Positions 45,572-54,532 of a DNA stretch of 64,000 nucleotides are shown here, one piece after another; the stretch's first letter is position 1; every line of letters begins with the position of its first letter. The notes under the pieces are model-generated. The model made no database searches and was not told the DNA's origin. It saw only the letters and a program-made list of their open reading frames with translations. Source of the DNA: Virgibacillus dokdonensis (GTDB taxonomy: Bacteria; Bacillota; Bacilli; Bacillales; Amphibacillaceae). The stretch spans positions 1,396,814 to 1,460,813 of the forward strand of contig NZ_LT745763.1 in assembly GCF_900166595.1 (NCBI RefSeq). Reading direction: 5' to 3'. The position numbers and the translations under genes are program-made.

Positions 45572-46091
45572 CATGTTAGCCTCCTTATAATATTGAGTAG
45601 GTTTCAAAATAACGTTATCATAGGCTAAAATGAAAAACAACTACAAAGAAAGGATAAATATGAATATTATGTGGTCGAAAAATGCAAGTTATATAAAAAG
45701 GCTTAGATAAGTATGATGGCTAGTGCTAGTAGAGAGAAAATTAGATGATTACTTAATAGAACAGCTTATTTACTTCTTGGGTTTCGTAACTTTTAAATAG
45801 AAAAATAAAACATTTTATTAAAAAAACACTTTTTTGTTTCAAAATATCGTTTTTTTGTATATAATAGGTTTAGCTCAGTTTTTCACTTGGATGAAGTGTA
45901 TACCTATACAAAAAGCTTGTGCTTGTCCTGTTGGAAAAAACAAGGTTAAGGGAGCAGGGGCTATCTTCATTGAGATTTGCTTGGAAGATGAGGAGAATGT
46001 AATCGATTTAAAAAGATAAAGAAAATCCTATGCTTGCTGAGCCATTTTATAATTACATTACATGATTATTTCTTTGGAAGGATGAAGGAAA
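45572..46091. other. Intergenic region before the HPr gene
   Basis: A TATAAT box lies at 45860-45865 with a weak TTGTTT 20 bases upstream and may drive the HPr gene with a 230-base leader. A 61-codon frame at 45834-46019 has no ribosome binding site and no family features. Nothing else is recognisable. Confidence 0.4.
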
Positions 46092-46355
46092 ATGACAGAA
46101 AAAACTTTCACAATTACTGCAGAAACTGGAGTACATGCTCGTCCTGCTACACTTTTAGTAAACAAAGCAGGTCAGTTTGAATCTGAAGTGGAAATTGCTT
46201 ACAATGACAAAACAGTAAACTTGAAGTCCATTATGGGTGTTATGTCGTTAGGTATTCCTAAAGGAGCACAAATTAAAATTACTGCTAATGGTTCAGATGA
46301 AGCAGAAGCTATTAGTGGTATTGAAGAAGTTATTAAAGAACATCTTGGTGAGTAA
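46092..46355 (+). CDS. ptsH: Phosphocarrier protein HPr, orphan copy
   Basis: The 87-residue protein has the phosphorylated His15 in TGVHARPAT and the HPrK-target Ser46 in [12 protein letters not shown]. Retention of His15 separates it from Crh, which has Gln there. It should pass phosphate from EI to PTS EIIA proteins and act with CcpA when Ser46 is phosphorylated. GAAGGA precedes the ATG. Unusually, ptsI does not follow: a terminator comes directly after the stop. Confidence 0.9.
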   Translation: MTEKTFTITAETGVHARPATLLVNKAGQFESEVEIAYNDKTVNLKSIMGVMSLGIPKGAQIKITANGSDEAEAISGIEEVIKEHLGE

Positions 46356-46359
46356 ATAA

Positions 46360-46406
46360 ATAAACAAGCTGTCAGTCTGCGATACTGGTAGCTTGTTTAT
46401 TTTTAG
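46360..46406 (+). terminator. Strong intrinsic terminator of the HPr gene
   Basis: TAAACAAGCT with CTGTCAGT pairs with ACTGGTAG and AGCTTGTTTA (46361-46399) to form a stem of about 18 bp including two G-U pairs, followed by TTTTTAGG. Confidence 0.85.
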
Positions 46407-46472
46407 GCTCTATACTAATATGTGGGTACGCCTTATTGTATCATTGCGCAGAAAGAGGGAAAATAGTACACA

Positions 46473-46850
46473 TTAGTAATAATCTTTTTCCAAATTAGCT
46501 AAGCATTGAAGTGCAGCTTGGTTGTAATCTGAATGTTCTTGTAACAGTTTATTTCGGTATGATTCTATGGCTTCTTTTAATGAATTATTATAATTTGGAA
46601 TCGTTTCATTAAAAGGGTGTACAGCTGCTTTTTTAACGTTAGTTTTTTCACCAAAAGCTAAAGCTTTTCGTTCATGAAAGAAAACGCCTTCTGTCTGCTG
46701 GGGGTTGTGTAAATCACCTTGCATTGGGTGTTTTTTTACTGCAAGTACTTCAACCACGTAACGATCTCCCTTATCATCGACCACTTTTCCAATATAGGTA
46801 CCTGATCGATAATGTGCTTTTACAATATGCCCTATAGCTACGTCCGCCAT
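46473..46850 (-). CDS. kapB: Kinase-associated protein B (KapB)
   Basis: The 125-residue protein is a KapB orthologue: VAIGHIVKAHYRSGTYIGKV, VVEVLAVKKHPMQGDLHNP and ALAFGEKTNV. In B. subtilis KapB supports KinB signalling into the sporulation phosphorelay. No lipobox is visible from the ATG at 46850, which has GGGAGG upstream; the longer frame from 46982 overlaps a palindrome and is not credible. kapD is absent next to it. Confidence 0.9.
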   Translation of the reverse strand: MADVAIGHIVKAHYRSGTYIGKVVDDKGDRYVVEVLAVKKHPMQGDLHNPQQTEGVFFHERKALAFGEKTNVKKAAVHPFNETIPNYNNSLKEAIESYRNKLLQEHSDYNQAALQCLANLEKDYY

Positions 46851-46930
46851 AATAATAAGCCTCCCTTCTGTTAAAAAAATGCACTTAGTTCCATTTTGCC
46901 AAAGAAAAAAAGAAACTGCAAATAGTTGTA

Positions 46931-46965
46931 GCATAGTGATACTTTTAAAAAAAGTATCACTATGC
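46931..46965. other. Perfect 16-bp palindrome upstream of kapB
   Basis: The arms GCATAGTGATACTTTT (46931-46946) and AAAAGTATCACTATGC (46950-46965) are exact inverted copies around AAA. The palindrome lies 81 bases upstream of kapB and 110 bases before the divergent small gene. It may be an operator or a terminator. Confidence 0.6.
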
Positions 46966-47074
46966 ATTAAAAGAGAATCCAAACAATACGTTTTCTGAAA
47001 ATAAACAAATTCCTTTATGCTTGTAGCAAATAATGATAAGTTTGTTATAATAACATGGGAGGATGTGAGGAAAA

Positions 47075-47254
47075 ATGATGCCTTTTCTTTATTTTCCAGA
47101 GGATAAATCGGAATATATCCCTGCCATTATAACATTACTTATTTTTATGATTGCTGCAGGGGTGGCCATGTACTTTATTTATAAGAAATCGAAGAAGGAT
47201 GAGCGAAAATTTAAGCAACAATACCACAAGGAATTGCATGAACCTCATGATTAG
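47075..47254 (+). CDS. Small single-span membrane protein, function unknown
   Basis: The 59-residue protein starts MMPFLYFPEDKSEYIPA, has one membrane helix (AIITLLIFMIAAGVAMYFIY) and a charged, Lys/His-rich cytoplasmic tail. GGAGGATGTGAGG precedes the tandem ATGs and a hairpin terminator follows at once, so the unit has all signals of a real gene. I do not recognise a family. It is divergent from kapB. Confidence 0.7.
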   Translation: MMPFLYFPEDKSEYIPAIITLLIFMIAAGVAMYFIYKKSKKDERKFKQQYHKELHEPHD

Positions 47255-47283
47255 AAAAACTTGGCTTCTAGCCAAGTTTTTAT
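47254..47283 (+). terminator. Terminator of the small membrane protein gene, related to the repeat hairpin
   Basis: AAAACTTGGCT pairs with AGCCAAGTTTT around TCT. The same CTTGGC/GCCAAG hairpin ends many copies of the intergenic repeat family, so this may be a surviving right end of one. Confidence 0.8.
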
Positions 47284-47512
47284 GTGAAAGGCGAAGTCCA
47301 AGTAATAAAATTTCAGTGGGAGAAAGTAACAGCCGAATGCTATACTTTGCTTCTATGTTAACGCACAATTGAATCCCCCTCCATGGTGGAGGGGTTTTTA
47401 AATGATAAAATTTTTGGTTTCTTTTTTGTATAATAATTGTATTCTATAAATAAACGAGTAGCAGTATAGTTAATGGGCAAGCTAATTTTTAAAAAAGGGT
47501 GGATGTATAATT

Positions 47513-48082
47513 ATGAGAATGGTGATGGTCATTTCTCTATTATTAATAGCTGTAGCTTGCCAGCCAAAAGATGAAAAAACAAAAGAAGTTGAAATGTACA
47601 ATTCATCAGGTGATATGGTTGGTACAGCCAGTTTTCATGAACAATCTGATGGGGTAAAGGTGAAAGTGGAATTAGAAGGGCTGGAACCAGGGTTTCATGG
47701 AATACATGTACACGAATACGCCAAATGTGAAGCACCTGATTTCACATCAGCTGGCAATCATTTTAACCCGACTGGTGCAGAACATGGTCTCATGCATCCA
47801 GAAGGAAACCATTTAGGGGACATGCCGAACATAGAAGCGGATGCTAACGGAGTTATTAACGCTGAACTAATGATGCCAGAGACGACGTTATTAGATGGAA
47901 AAAATTCGCTAATTAAGGGTGAAGGAACATCCGTTATTGTTACTAAAAATAAAGATGACGGAGTAAGCCAACCTGGTGGAGATTCAGGAGAGAGAATAAT
48001 TTGTGGCACGTTAACAAAAACAAATGGTGATAATGAAAAACAACCATCAGACCCAACACAAAATAATGAAGATGAAAAGTAG
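47513..48082 (+). CDS. sodC: Cu/Zn superoxide dismutase-like lipoprotein
   Basis: The 189-residue lipoprotein has a short signal with lipobox IAVAC and a SodC domain. Three histidines of the usual copper site are kept (FHGIHVHE and AGNHFNP), and zinc-site residues are visible in MHPEGNHLGDMPN. The fourth copper ligand, normally His in a VVHEKxDD segment, is Thr here (VIVTKNKDD). The catalytic Arg region GERIICG is present. Full dismutase activity is therefore doubtful, as for the related YojM. The C-terminal tail is acidic and disordered. Confidence 0.85.
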   Translation: MRMVMVISLLLIAVACQPKDEKTKEVEMYNSSGDMVGTASFHEQSDGVKVKVELEGLEPGFHGIHVHEYAKCEAPDFTSAGNHFNPTGAEHGLMHPEGNHLGDMPNIEADANGVINAELMMPETTLLDGKNSLIKGEGTSVIVTKNKDDGVSQPGGDSGERIICGTLTKTNGDNEKQPSDPTQNNEDEK

Positions 48083-48137
48083 GCCGAATGTACTAGAAAT
48101 GTTCGCTTTGGATGGTAAAGTAGCTAAAGCATTAAAA

Positions 48138-48183
48138 AAAGCAGGTCTGGCTAAACGTAACGCTTATGCCACCCTGCTTTTAT
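48138..48183. terminator. Terminator between sodC and patB
   Basis: AAAGCAGGTCTGGC pairs with GCCACCCTGCTTT with small internal mismatches; T residues flank it on both strands, which suits the convergent genes. Confidence 0.75.
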
Positions 48184-48191
48184 GAATGAAA

Positions 48192-49361
48192 TTATCTGTT
48201 TTGAATTGCTTGGATGATTCTTCTTACGCCCTCTTCCAATGTTGCTTTTGGACAAGCTATATTCATCCGCATAAAGGTTGATCCTTCTTCTCCGTAATCT
48301 TTCCCTGTATTTAAACCTACTTTTGCCTTGTGAATCATAAATTCACGTAATTCTTTTGGATCCATATTTAAAGCACTGCAGTCAATCCAAAGTAAGTAAG
48401 TTCCCTCTGAATGTGTTACAGTTATTTCTGGAATATGCGTTTCTAACATTTCTTCAACATACTGTTTATGACTTAGCAAAACTTCGCGAAGTTCGTCAAG
48501 CCAACTGTCTCCATGCAAATAAGCTGCCTCTAAAGCGGTGTTTCCCATTATGTTTAAACCATGTACGCCTTGTTTTGATAAGTGTGCTTCAATTTTTTTT
48601 CTTCGTTCTTGGTTAGGAGTAATGATATAGGAAGCCTGTAAACCAGCTAAATTAAATGTTTTCGATGGAGCCATACATGTTACTGTTTGGTCATTCATGT
48701 CTTCAGAAAGAGAAGCGATAGGGATATGTCGCTCATTGGGAAACGTTAAATCACAATGAATTTCATCCGAAATAATAATTACATTATAATCTAAGCATAA
48801 TTTCGCCATTTTTTCTAGTTCTTCCCTTTTCCACACACGTCCTACTGGATTATGTGGGGAGCAAAGAATGAACGCCTTTACGCCTTGCTTTAATTTAGCT
48901 TCAAAATCGTCAAAATCAATTTGATAGTAGTTATCTTCATAGCGCAATGGATTTTTTACAATTTGTCGATCGTGGCTTTCGATCACATTGTAAAAAGGGG
49001 TATATACGGGTGTTTGAATAAGTATCTTATCATTAGGCTCTGTTAAAGCTTGCACTGCCATATGTAAACTAGTGACAACACCAGGACTAAATGATAACCA
49101 ATTAGAATCAATGTGCCAATTATGCCTACGATGAATCCACTTTACAACCGAATCTTTAACTACATCATCCACCATTGTATAGCCGTAAATACCGTGTTTA
49201 GCGCGCTCGATAAGTGCTTCGTTTACCTGTTCAGGAGCTCTAAAGTCCATATCTGCTACCCACATTGGTAAGACATCGTCTGTTTGGAATACAGGCTTTA
49301 ACATATCCCATTTTACAGATCGCGTATTTTTTCTGCTATGTTGCTCTTCAAATAAATTCAT
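48192..49361 (-). CDS. patB: PLP-dependent C-S lyase, PatB/MalY family
   Basis: This fold-type I PLP enzyme of 389 residues binds the cofactor at the Lys in APSKTFNLAGLQ. PLP-site landmarks LCSPHNPVGRVW and IISDEIHCDL are present. PatB proteins cleave cystathionine or cysteine (beta-lyase) and can also act as aminotransferases. AAGGAGG lies before the ATG. The gene is a single unit; in B. subtilis patB is also near kapB. Confidence 0.92.
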   Translation of the reverse strand: MNLFEEQHSRKNTRSVKWDMLKPVFQTDDVLPMWVADMDFRAPEQVNEALIERAKHGIYGYTMVDDVVKDSVVKWIHRRHNWHIDSNWLSFSPGVVTSLHMAVQALTEPNDKILIQTPVYTPFYNVIESHDRQIVKNPLRYEDNYYQIDFDDFEAKLKQGVKAFILCSPHNPVGRVWKREELEKMAKLCLDYNVIIISDEIHCDLTFPNERHIPIASLSEDMNDQTVTCMAPSKTFNLAGLQASYIITPNQERRKKIEAHLSKQGVHGLNIMGNTALEAAYLHGDSWLDELREVLLSHKQYVEEMLETHIPEITVTHSEGTYLLWIDCSALNMDPKELREFMIHKAKVGLNTGKDYGEEGSTFMRMNIACPKATLEEGVRRIIQAIQNR

Positions 49362-49910
49362 TTATAGCCTCCTTAATAATACCATTCTGACATATTCTGT
49401 TGGAGACATAGTTGTCATCCAGCTTTGTTATTGAAACTGTCTACCTACGACCAGTGCTCAAACGCATATGTTTAGTATAACATGATATGAAATGAAAGCG
49501 CAGAATTTTTGATCTTGTGCTTAGAGGCTTTACGTTATATGAGTTTCTTAAATTTTACTCTGGATATAAAGTGCAGTGAGATTGCCACTTAAAAATGGCA
49601 GATATGAGCAGATCAAGCCTAAGTGGTGGATTACTGTACTAACGCTTAATTTGTAATATCCTTTTGGTCAAACCTTTGAGCTAGGGGATGAAAAAATCCT
49701 CATTGTTTGGACTCGAGAGAATGATGTTTATTAAAAAGAAAAAAGCAAAGCGTTTTTAGCGCTTTGCCTACAGGGGGAATACGAGAAAGTCTTACATTTC
49801 TTAGTATACCCAATGAGAATTATTTTAAACATGCTCATTTCATTTTTATTATTTTACGCTCATCGCTACGCTGCATGAAGAGGTATTGAGGGATGGTTCC
49901 CCTAAAAAAA
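49362..49910. other. Intergenic region between pgi and patB
   Basis: The patB promoter should lie near 49450 (TAGTATAACATGATA). A minus-strand terminator is at 49733-49768. No gene or repeat copy is visible. Confidence 0.45.
49733..49768 (-). terminator. Intrinsic terminator of pgi
   Basis: On the minus strand GCAAAGCG pairs perfectly with CGCTTTGC, followed by TTTTTTCTTTTT. It lies about 145 bases after the pgi stop codon. Confidence 0.75.
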
Positions 49911-51257
49911 TTACAACCTGTCTTCTAATTCTTTTTTTGCATCTTCAAAGCCTGGTTTACCTAAAAGCGCAAACATGTTCTTTTTATATGCTTCAACACC
50001 TGGTTGGTCAAACGGGTTAACACCTAATAAATAACCGCTCACCGCACAAGCTTTCTCAAAAAAGTAAACAAGATAGCCAAAAGTATAAGCATCTAGTTTA
50101 GGTACTTCTACTACAAGATTTGGTACGCCACCATCTGTATGAGCTAAAAGCGTTCCTTGGAAGGCTTTATCGTTTATTTCGTGAATGGTTTTGCCAGCCA
50201 AATAATTTAATCCGTCTGCATCAACAGGGTCACTTTCTACAGTTAATTGACGCTTTGGCTCTTGAACGCGAAGCACAGTTTCGAAAATGTTACGGCGCCC
50301 TTCTTGAATATATTGCCCTAATGAGTGTAAATCAGTCGAAAAATTAGCTGAAGAAGGGTAAAGGCCTTTATGATCTTTTCCTTCGCTTTCGCCAAATAAC
50401 TGTTTCCACCATTCTGCAAAATACTGTAAACTTGGTTCATAATTAATAAGCAGTTCAGTTGTTTTCCCTTTATTGTAAAGAATGTTACGAACCGCAGCGT
50501 ATTGATAACTTACGTTGTTTTTTAAGCTAGGTTCAGAAAAATCATTCATAGCATCGCGTGCACCTTGCATCATTTCATCGATGGAAGCGCCACTTACTGC
50601 AATTGGGAGCAACCCTACAGCTGTCAAAACAGAATAACGTCCCCCAACACCGTCAGGAATTACAAATGTTTCATAACCAGCTTGATCGGCAGAAGATTTT
50701 AATGCACCTTTTTCTTTATCAGTTGTTGCAAAAATACGTTCTTTTGCACCTTCTACTCCATATCTGTCTTCTAACATTTGCTTGAAAATACGGAACGCAA
50801 TTGCTGGCTCAGTTGTTGTACCGCTTTTAGAAATCACGTTAATGGAAAAATCTTTATCCTTTAACACGTCCATTAAATCATGCATATAGTTTGAACTCAT
50901 ATGGTGTCCAACAAAAATAATATGCGGAGCTTTTCGCTCTTCTTTTGTTATATAAGCTTGGAAGGAGTGGTTAAGCATTTCCAATGCAGCTCTAGCACCT
51001 AAATAAGAGCCCCCTATACCGATAACTAATAGCACATCCGAATGATCGCGAATTTTTTCTGCTGCTTTTTTTATGCGATTAAATTCCTCTTTATCATAAT
51101 TTTCGGGTAAGTCAATCCAATCAAGAAAATCACTACCAGCGCCTGTTCGATTGTGTAGGGCGTGATGGGCAGTTTCTACTGCATTTTCAAGATGATCTAA
51201 TTCTTGTTCATTCATAAAGGGAAGAGCTTTTTTATACGTGAATGTTACGTGAGTCAT
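49911..51257 (-). CDS. pgi: Glucose-6-phosphate isomerase
   Basis: The 448-residue glycolytic enzyme interconverts glucose 6-phosphate and fructose 6-phosphate. Landmarks are [28 protein letters not shown] and the signature [18 protein letters not shown]. The length is normal for Bacilli. AAGGAGG precedes the ATG at 51257. Neighbours yuzA, yugI, yugN and yugO match the B. subtilis order. Confidence 0.96.
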   Translation of the reverse strand: MTHVTFTYKKALPFMNEQELDHLENAVETAHHALHNRTGAGSDFLDWIDLPENYDKEEFNRIKKAAEKIRDHSDVLLVIGIGGSYLGARAALEMLNHSFQAYITKEERKAPHIIFVGHHMSSNYMHDLMDVLKDKDFSINVISKSGTTTEPAIAFRIFKQMLEDRYGVEGAKERIFATTDKEKGALKSSADQAGYETFVIPDGVGGRYSVLTAVGLLPIAVSGASIDEMMQGARDAMNDFSEPSLKNNVSYQYAAVRNILYNKGKTTELLINYEPSLQYFAEWWKQLFGESEGKDHKGLYPSSANFSTDLHSLGQYIQEGRRNIFETVLRVQEPKRQLTVESDPVDADGLNYLAGKTIHEINDKAFQGTLLAHTDGGVPNLVVEVPKLDAYTFGYLVYFFEKACAVSGYLLGVNPFDQPGVEAYKKNMFALLGKPGFEDAKKELEDRL

Positions 51258-51402
51258 GTGTATCCTCCTTTAAAGAGTTAGAAATAAGTTTGTTACATTA
51301 TTCACTTTACCCAAGAGACGGAGGGAAATCAAGAAAGAAACTGCATAATCTCTATCATTTTACAAAAACTATGTTAGATACGAAAGGAAGGAGGTTGTAA
51401 AA

Positions 51403-51642
51403 ATGAATGGAATACAACGGACAGCTTTAGCATTAACAATTATTGGCGCAGTGAATTGGGGCTTAATTGGTTTATTTCAGTTTGACTTAGTGGCTGCAAT
51501 ATTTGGCGGTGAGCAGAGTGCAGCTTTTGCTCGAATTATCTACACAGTAGTAGGGATTAGCGGGCTAGTATTAATCCCACTGTTGTTTAAAACCGATGAA
51601 GCTTTTGCAGATCAGCACGAACCAGAAGGTGTAGATCGATAA
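51403..51642 (+). CDS. yuzA: DUF378 membrane protein (YuzA)
   Basis: The 79-residue protein has two membrane helices and the DUF378 start ALTLTIIGAVNWGLIGLF-like ALALTIIGAVNWGLIGLFQF. The C-terminal 15 residues are acidic. Function is unknown. AAGGAGG precedes the ATG. It is divergent from pgi and convergent with yugI. Confidence 0.9.
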   Translation: MNGIQRTALALTIIGAVNWGLIGLFQFDLVAAIFGGEQSAAFARIIYTVVGISGLVLIPLLFKTDEAFADQHEPEGVDR

Positions 51643-51645
51643 ATC

Positions 51646-51682
51646 ATAAGGCAAACTCCGAATGCGAGTTTGCCTTATCATT
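51646..51682. terminator. Bidirectional terminator between yuzA and yugI
   Basis: ATAAGGCAAACTC pairs perfectly with GAGTTTGCCTTAT around CGAATGC. It overlaps the end of yugI. Confidence 0.85.
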
Positions 51683-52046
51683 ATTTCTTATTGTAGTTAG
51701 ATTGTTTCATCCACTCTTCTAGTTTATCTTTTAACGTATTAAATCCAGAAGGTTCTACTTCTACTTGCTTTGGCTTAACTTGTTTTGGTTTAGCTTGTGG
51801 TGTTTCTTGTGTAGCCCGGATAGATAAAGAAACTTTGTTTTTTTCTTCATCAATTTGCAATACTTTTACTTTTACGTCATCGCCAATTGTTAAATGATCA
51901 TTAATATCTTTAACGTAGCCATGAGTAACTTCGGAAATATGAACGAGTCCTTGTGTTTCTTCATCAAGTGCAACAAATGCACCGTATGGTTGAATTCCAG
52001 TAACCTTACCATCTAAAATTTGCCCAATCTCAAAATTGCTTGTCAT
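51681..52046 (-). CDS. yugI: S1-domain RNA-binding protein, general stress protein 13 (YugI)
   Basis: The 121-residue protein has one S1 domain at the N-terminus: IGQILDGKVTGIQPYGAFVA and EETQGLVHISEVTHGYVKD. A Lys/Pro-rich linker and a short C-terminal helix follow. YugI/GSP13 proteins associate with ribosomes. The start is ATG 52046 with AGGAG 9 bases upstream; an in-frame TTG at 52055 overlaps this site. Confidence 0.9.
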   Translation of the reverse strand: MTSNFEIGQILDGKVTGIQPYGAFVALDEETQGLVHISEVTHGYVKDINDHLTIGDDVKVKVLQIDEEKNKVSLSIRATQETPQAKPKQVKPKQVEVEPSGFNTLKDKLEEWMKQSNYNKK

Positions 52047-52231
52047 GCTGAACAACTCCTATTTCTTTTCGTTTCTTTTTACACAATAAAATATTTTAGC
52101 ATAATAATCTCTAGGTAGCAAAACATACGGGTAGTATTTTAAATGAAAAGAATATTTTTAACGGGTTCAGATAGGAAGTACGAATATGTAATTTTAACAC
52201 TATTATTATCATTATGTGAGGAGACAGGTAA

Positions 52232-52651
52232 ATGGTACCAATACAAACAAGTTTGGAAGATGAAACATATGCTTTATTTAAATTAGAGGAAGTGTTAAAA
52301 CCTATAGGATTTGTTATAGGTTCGAGTTGGGAGTATGATCATGGATACTTAGATATTAAGTTGGATGATCGAGGTACGTATTATTTTTTACGAATTCCGT
52401 TTAAAGCTATTGCAGGGGCGTTAGATTCCCCAGGTGTTATCGTTCGTCTACAACAACCATTCGTATTGGGGCACCAATATGAGTCTGGAAATGATATAGA
52501 TAGTCGAAATGGTGCTGTTCAAGGACTAGTTAACCAATTCCAGACGCCGACAGATCCAGATACGGATATACCAAAAGAATATATTGATATGGGAAAAGAT
52601 TATATAAAGGAAGTGGAAGCGTTACTTATTCCAAGGCAAGAGTATGATTAA
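52232..52651 (+). CDS. yugN: YugN-like protein
   Basis: The 139-residue soluble protein matches the YugN family: VIGSSWEYDHGYLDIKLDD, then YYFLRIPFKAIAGALDSPG and LQQPFVLGHQYESGND. The function is unknown. GAGGAGAC precedes the ATG. Its last 30 bases overlap the 3' end of convergent yugO. Confidence 0.9.
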   Translation: MVPIQTSLEDETYALFKLEEVLKPIGFVIGSSWEYDHGYLDIKLDDRGTYYFLRIPFKAIAGALDSPGVIVRLQQPFVLGHQYESGNDIDSRNGAVQGLVNQFQTPTDPDTDIPKEYIDMGKDYIKEVEALLIPRQEYD

Positions 52652-53635
52652 CAGGTCACCTTTTTGTAAACGAAATTGGGGTGAAGGGTTCACATAATAG
52701 CGCTCATTACGAATAATACCAAGAGGGATTTGCTGTTTATTGCTTAATAAAACAATCGTTTCCTGAAAGGTTAAATCTCCCAACTCCCCCTCCACTTCTT
52801 TATGGTAAAATTGTTGCTTCGTTAATAAGTGAAGGATATCTTCAAATGGTTGCGATGCTTTATGACGAAATATTTCATGGAAAAATAATATACTTGTAAA
52901 GTCGTTAGAGCGTATGATGGTGGTAGCTCCTGCACGACGTGCGTTTTCGATTTGTGTGAGTGAAACAATTTCGGCAATAATGGGGGCGTTTGCATTATTT
53001 CCTCGAATAGCTACAGCTGTGAGAATGGTGACATTGTCAGCATCTCGTTCATTTTTGGCTGTATCTGTAGTAATTAATACACGATCGGCTAAGTGTATAT
53101 TTGCTTTTTTTAAAACCATGTCTTCTGTAGGGTCACCTTGAATAAAGTGGACAGGGTAATCAGAAAACGAGACGTGCTCTAGCGTCGTATCGATAAGTAC
53201 CATTCGAGTATGTGAATTAGACTGAGCAATAGATTCGATTAGCTGTCGGCTTCTTTCATTCCAACCAATCAGTACAAGGTGATTGCTTCCTTTAAACGCT
53301 ACCCTTCCTTCCTCTATAGCTTGTTCTTGTCTAAAAGTAGAAGCAGCTAAGGAGGTTATGTAGAAAGCAATTAAACTCCCACCTGTTAAGATTAACAATA
53401 TGGTTATTAATTTACCGATTGGGGTTAAAGGAACAAAATCTCCGTAACCGACAGTTGCTCCAGTAATGAATGCCCACCAAATACCATCAAAAATGGAAGG
53501 GAATTGGTTAGGTTCTGCTAAATGAATGAAAAATCCAAAAACGAGCATAAATAAAAAAATGCTCATTAGTAGTTTGAATAATAAAGGCAGTTTAAAATAA
53601 ATTTGTTTAATTAATCGAATACTCAAATTGCTCAC
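52622..53635 (-). CDS. yugO: Potassium channel with TrkA-N (RCK) domain (YugO)
   Basis: The protein of about 335 residues has two membrane helices around a pore with the selectivity filter TVGYGD (in GATVGYGDFVPLTP), then a cytoplasmic RCK/TrkA-N domain (LVLIGWNERSRQLIESI) and a C-terminal RCK_C part. YugO of B. subtilis is the K+ channel used for electrical signalling in biofilms. The start is either GTG 53635 without a clear site or TTG 53626 with AAAGGTG upstream; the latter fits better. The 3' end overlaps yugN. Confidence 0.9.
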   Translation of the reverse strand: MSNLSIRLIKQIYFKLPLLFKLLMSIFLFMLVFGFFIHLAEPNQFPSIFDGIWWAFITGATVGYGDFVPLTPIGKLITILLILTGGSLIAFYITSLAASTFRQEQAIEEGRVAFKGSNHLVLIGWNERSRQLIESIAQSNSHTRMVLIDTTLEHVSFSDYPVHFIQGDPTEDMVLKKANIHLADRVLITTDTAKNERDADNVTILTAVAIRGNNANAPIIAEIVSLTQIENARRAGATTIIRSNDFTSILFFHEIFRHKASQPFEDILHLLTKQQFYHKEVEGELGDLTFQETIVLLSNKQQIPLGIIRNERYYVNPSPQFRLQKGDLLIILLPWNK

Positions 53636-53974
53636 CTTTTACATTTGCTTTTTTACATGTTCTTTTGATTATAGTATAAGAAAACAATAGCTATTTCATT
53701 GTTAAGTCGGGCTTTTCTATGCATAACGAAGAAATGAGAGATTCACCATTTTGAGCATAAGCAACTAACGCTGCTGTATGCTCAAAACGCTACATGTTTT
53801 TCATATAGTATAGACAAGTTATGGTCTTTATAATCACAGGGTTTTTTGATTATACGAAAGATGATCTCCGTAGCTATGAGTAATTTTAATATACCAGTAT
53901 GAATTTAGGCGAGTGTTAGCGTCCTAACAGGTTGTCGTTTGTTATTCCATAGAGGCTTTAACAAGGCAGTTTCT
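53636..53974. other. Intergenic region with repeat copy and long hairpin
   Basis: A degenerate copy of the intergenic repeat lies at 53668-53720. TTTTGAGCATA (53749-53759) pairs with TATGCTCAAAA (53777-53787), with an inner AGCA/TGCT stem. No T-run beyond the stem itself and no gene is visible. Confidence 0.5.
53668..53720 (+). repeat. Intergenic repeat family, degenerate copy
   Basis: ATTATAGTATAAGAAAAC, TAGCTATTTCATTG and GTCGGGCTTTTCTA follow the order of the right part of the family. Confidence 0.5.
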
Positions 53975-54532
53975 CTAACTAATTTGCTTTAACGTGTGTT
54001 CTAAACTTTTGTATACATGCTCCCAAAACTGGGAGTTATCCCGGAAGCTCTTATTCATAAATAATATCATTTCTTTAAATTTATCTTGATAATCGGCTTC
54101 CTCTTTATTTGGTAATTTCGCTTGAGCTTTATCCACAAAATCTTGTATGCTCTTTGCTCGTGGTCCCCATGTAGCTTTTTCATTTCCATTTGCATCAATA
54201 AAAATAAAAATAGGAATGGATCGAGATGTTTCATTTGTTAAATATTGATCCATTAGTTCTAGATTTTGATCACGATATAGTATACGCACGTCCATGTTAG
54301 TAGCTTCAGCAAGTTTTAACAAGATAGGAATATTGAGCATGGCATCACCACACCAGTCCTCTGTTAAAACAATCACTTTTAATTGTTTTTCTTGTACTTG
54401 CGCATAAAGCGTATAATTATCTGGCAGTTGGAAGTGATCATAAATGGCAAGTAAGTTCTCCTTATGCTTTTTCATTGATTCAATATAAACATCTGGTTCT
54501 ATTCCTTTTTCATACCATTGTAGAAGGTCCAT
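53975..54532 (-). CDS. Thioredoxin-fold protein lacking the CxxC
   Basis: The 185-residue protein has a thioredoxin-like domain in the centre: KVIVLTEDWCGDAMLNIPIL, then DQYLTNETSRSIPIFIFID with the cis-Pro loop. The redox motif reads WCGDAM, so the second Cys of CxxC is missing. Related Bacillaceae proteins are annotated only as thioredoxin family. A monothiol or non-redox role is likely. The start is ATG 54532 with AGGAG 9 bases upstream. Confidence 0.85.
   Translation of the reverse strand: MDLLQWYEKGIEPDVYIESMKKHKENLLAIYDHFQLPDNYTLYAQVQEKQLKVIVLTEDWCGDAMLNIPILLKLAEATNMDVRILYRDQNLELMDQYLTNETSRSIPIFIFIDANGNEKATWGPRAKSIQDFVDKAQAKLPNKEEADYQDKFKEMILFMNKSFRDNSQFWEHVYKSLEHTLKQIS

Noticed and set aside
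45834..46019. 61-codon frame before the HPr gene
   Set aside because: It has no ribosome binding site and begins within a promoter-like T-run; no family features.
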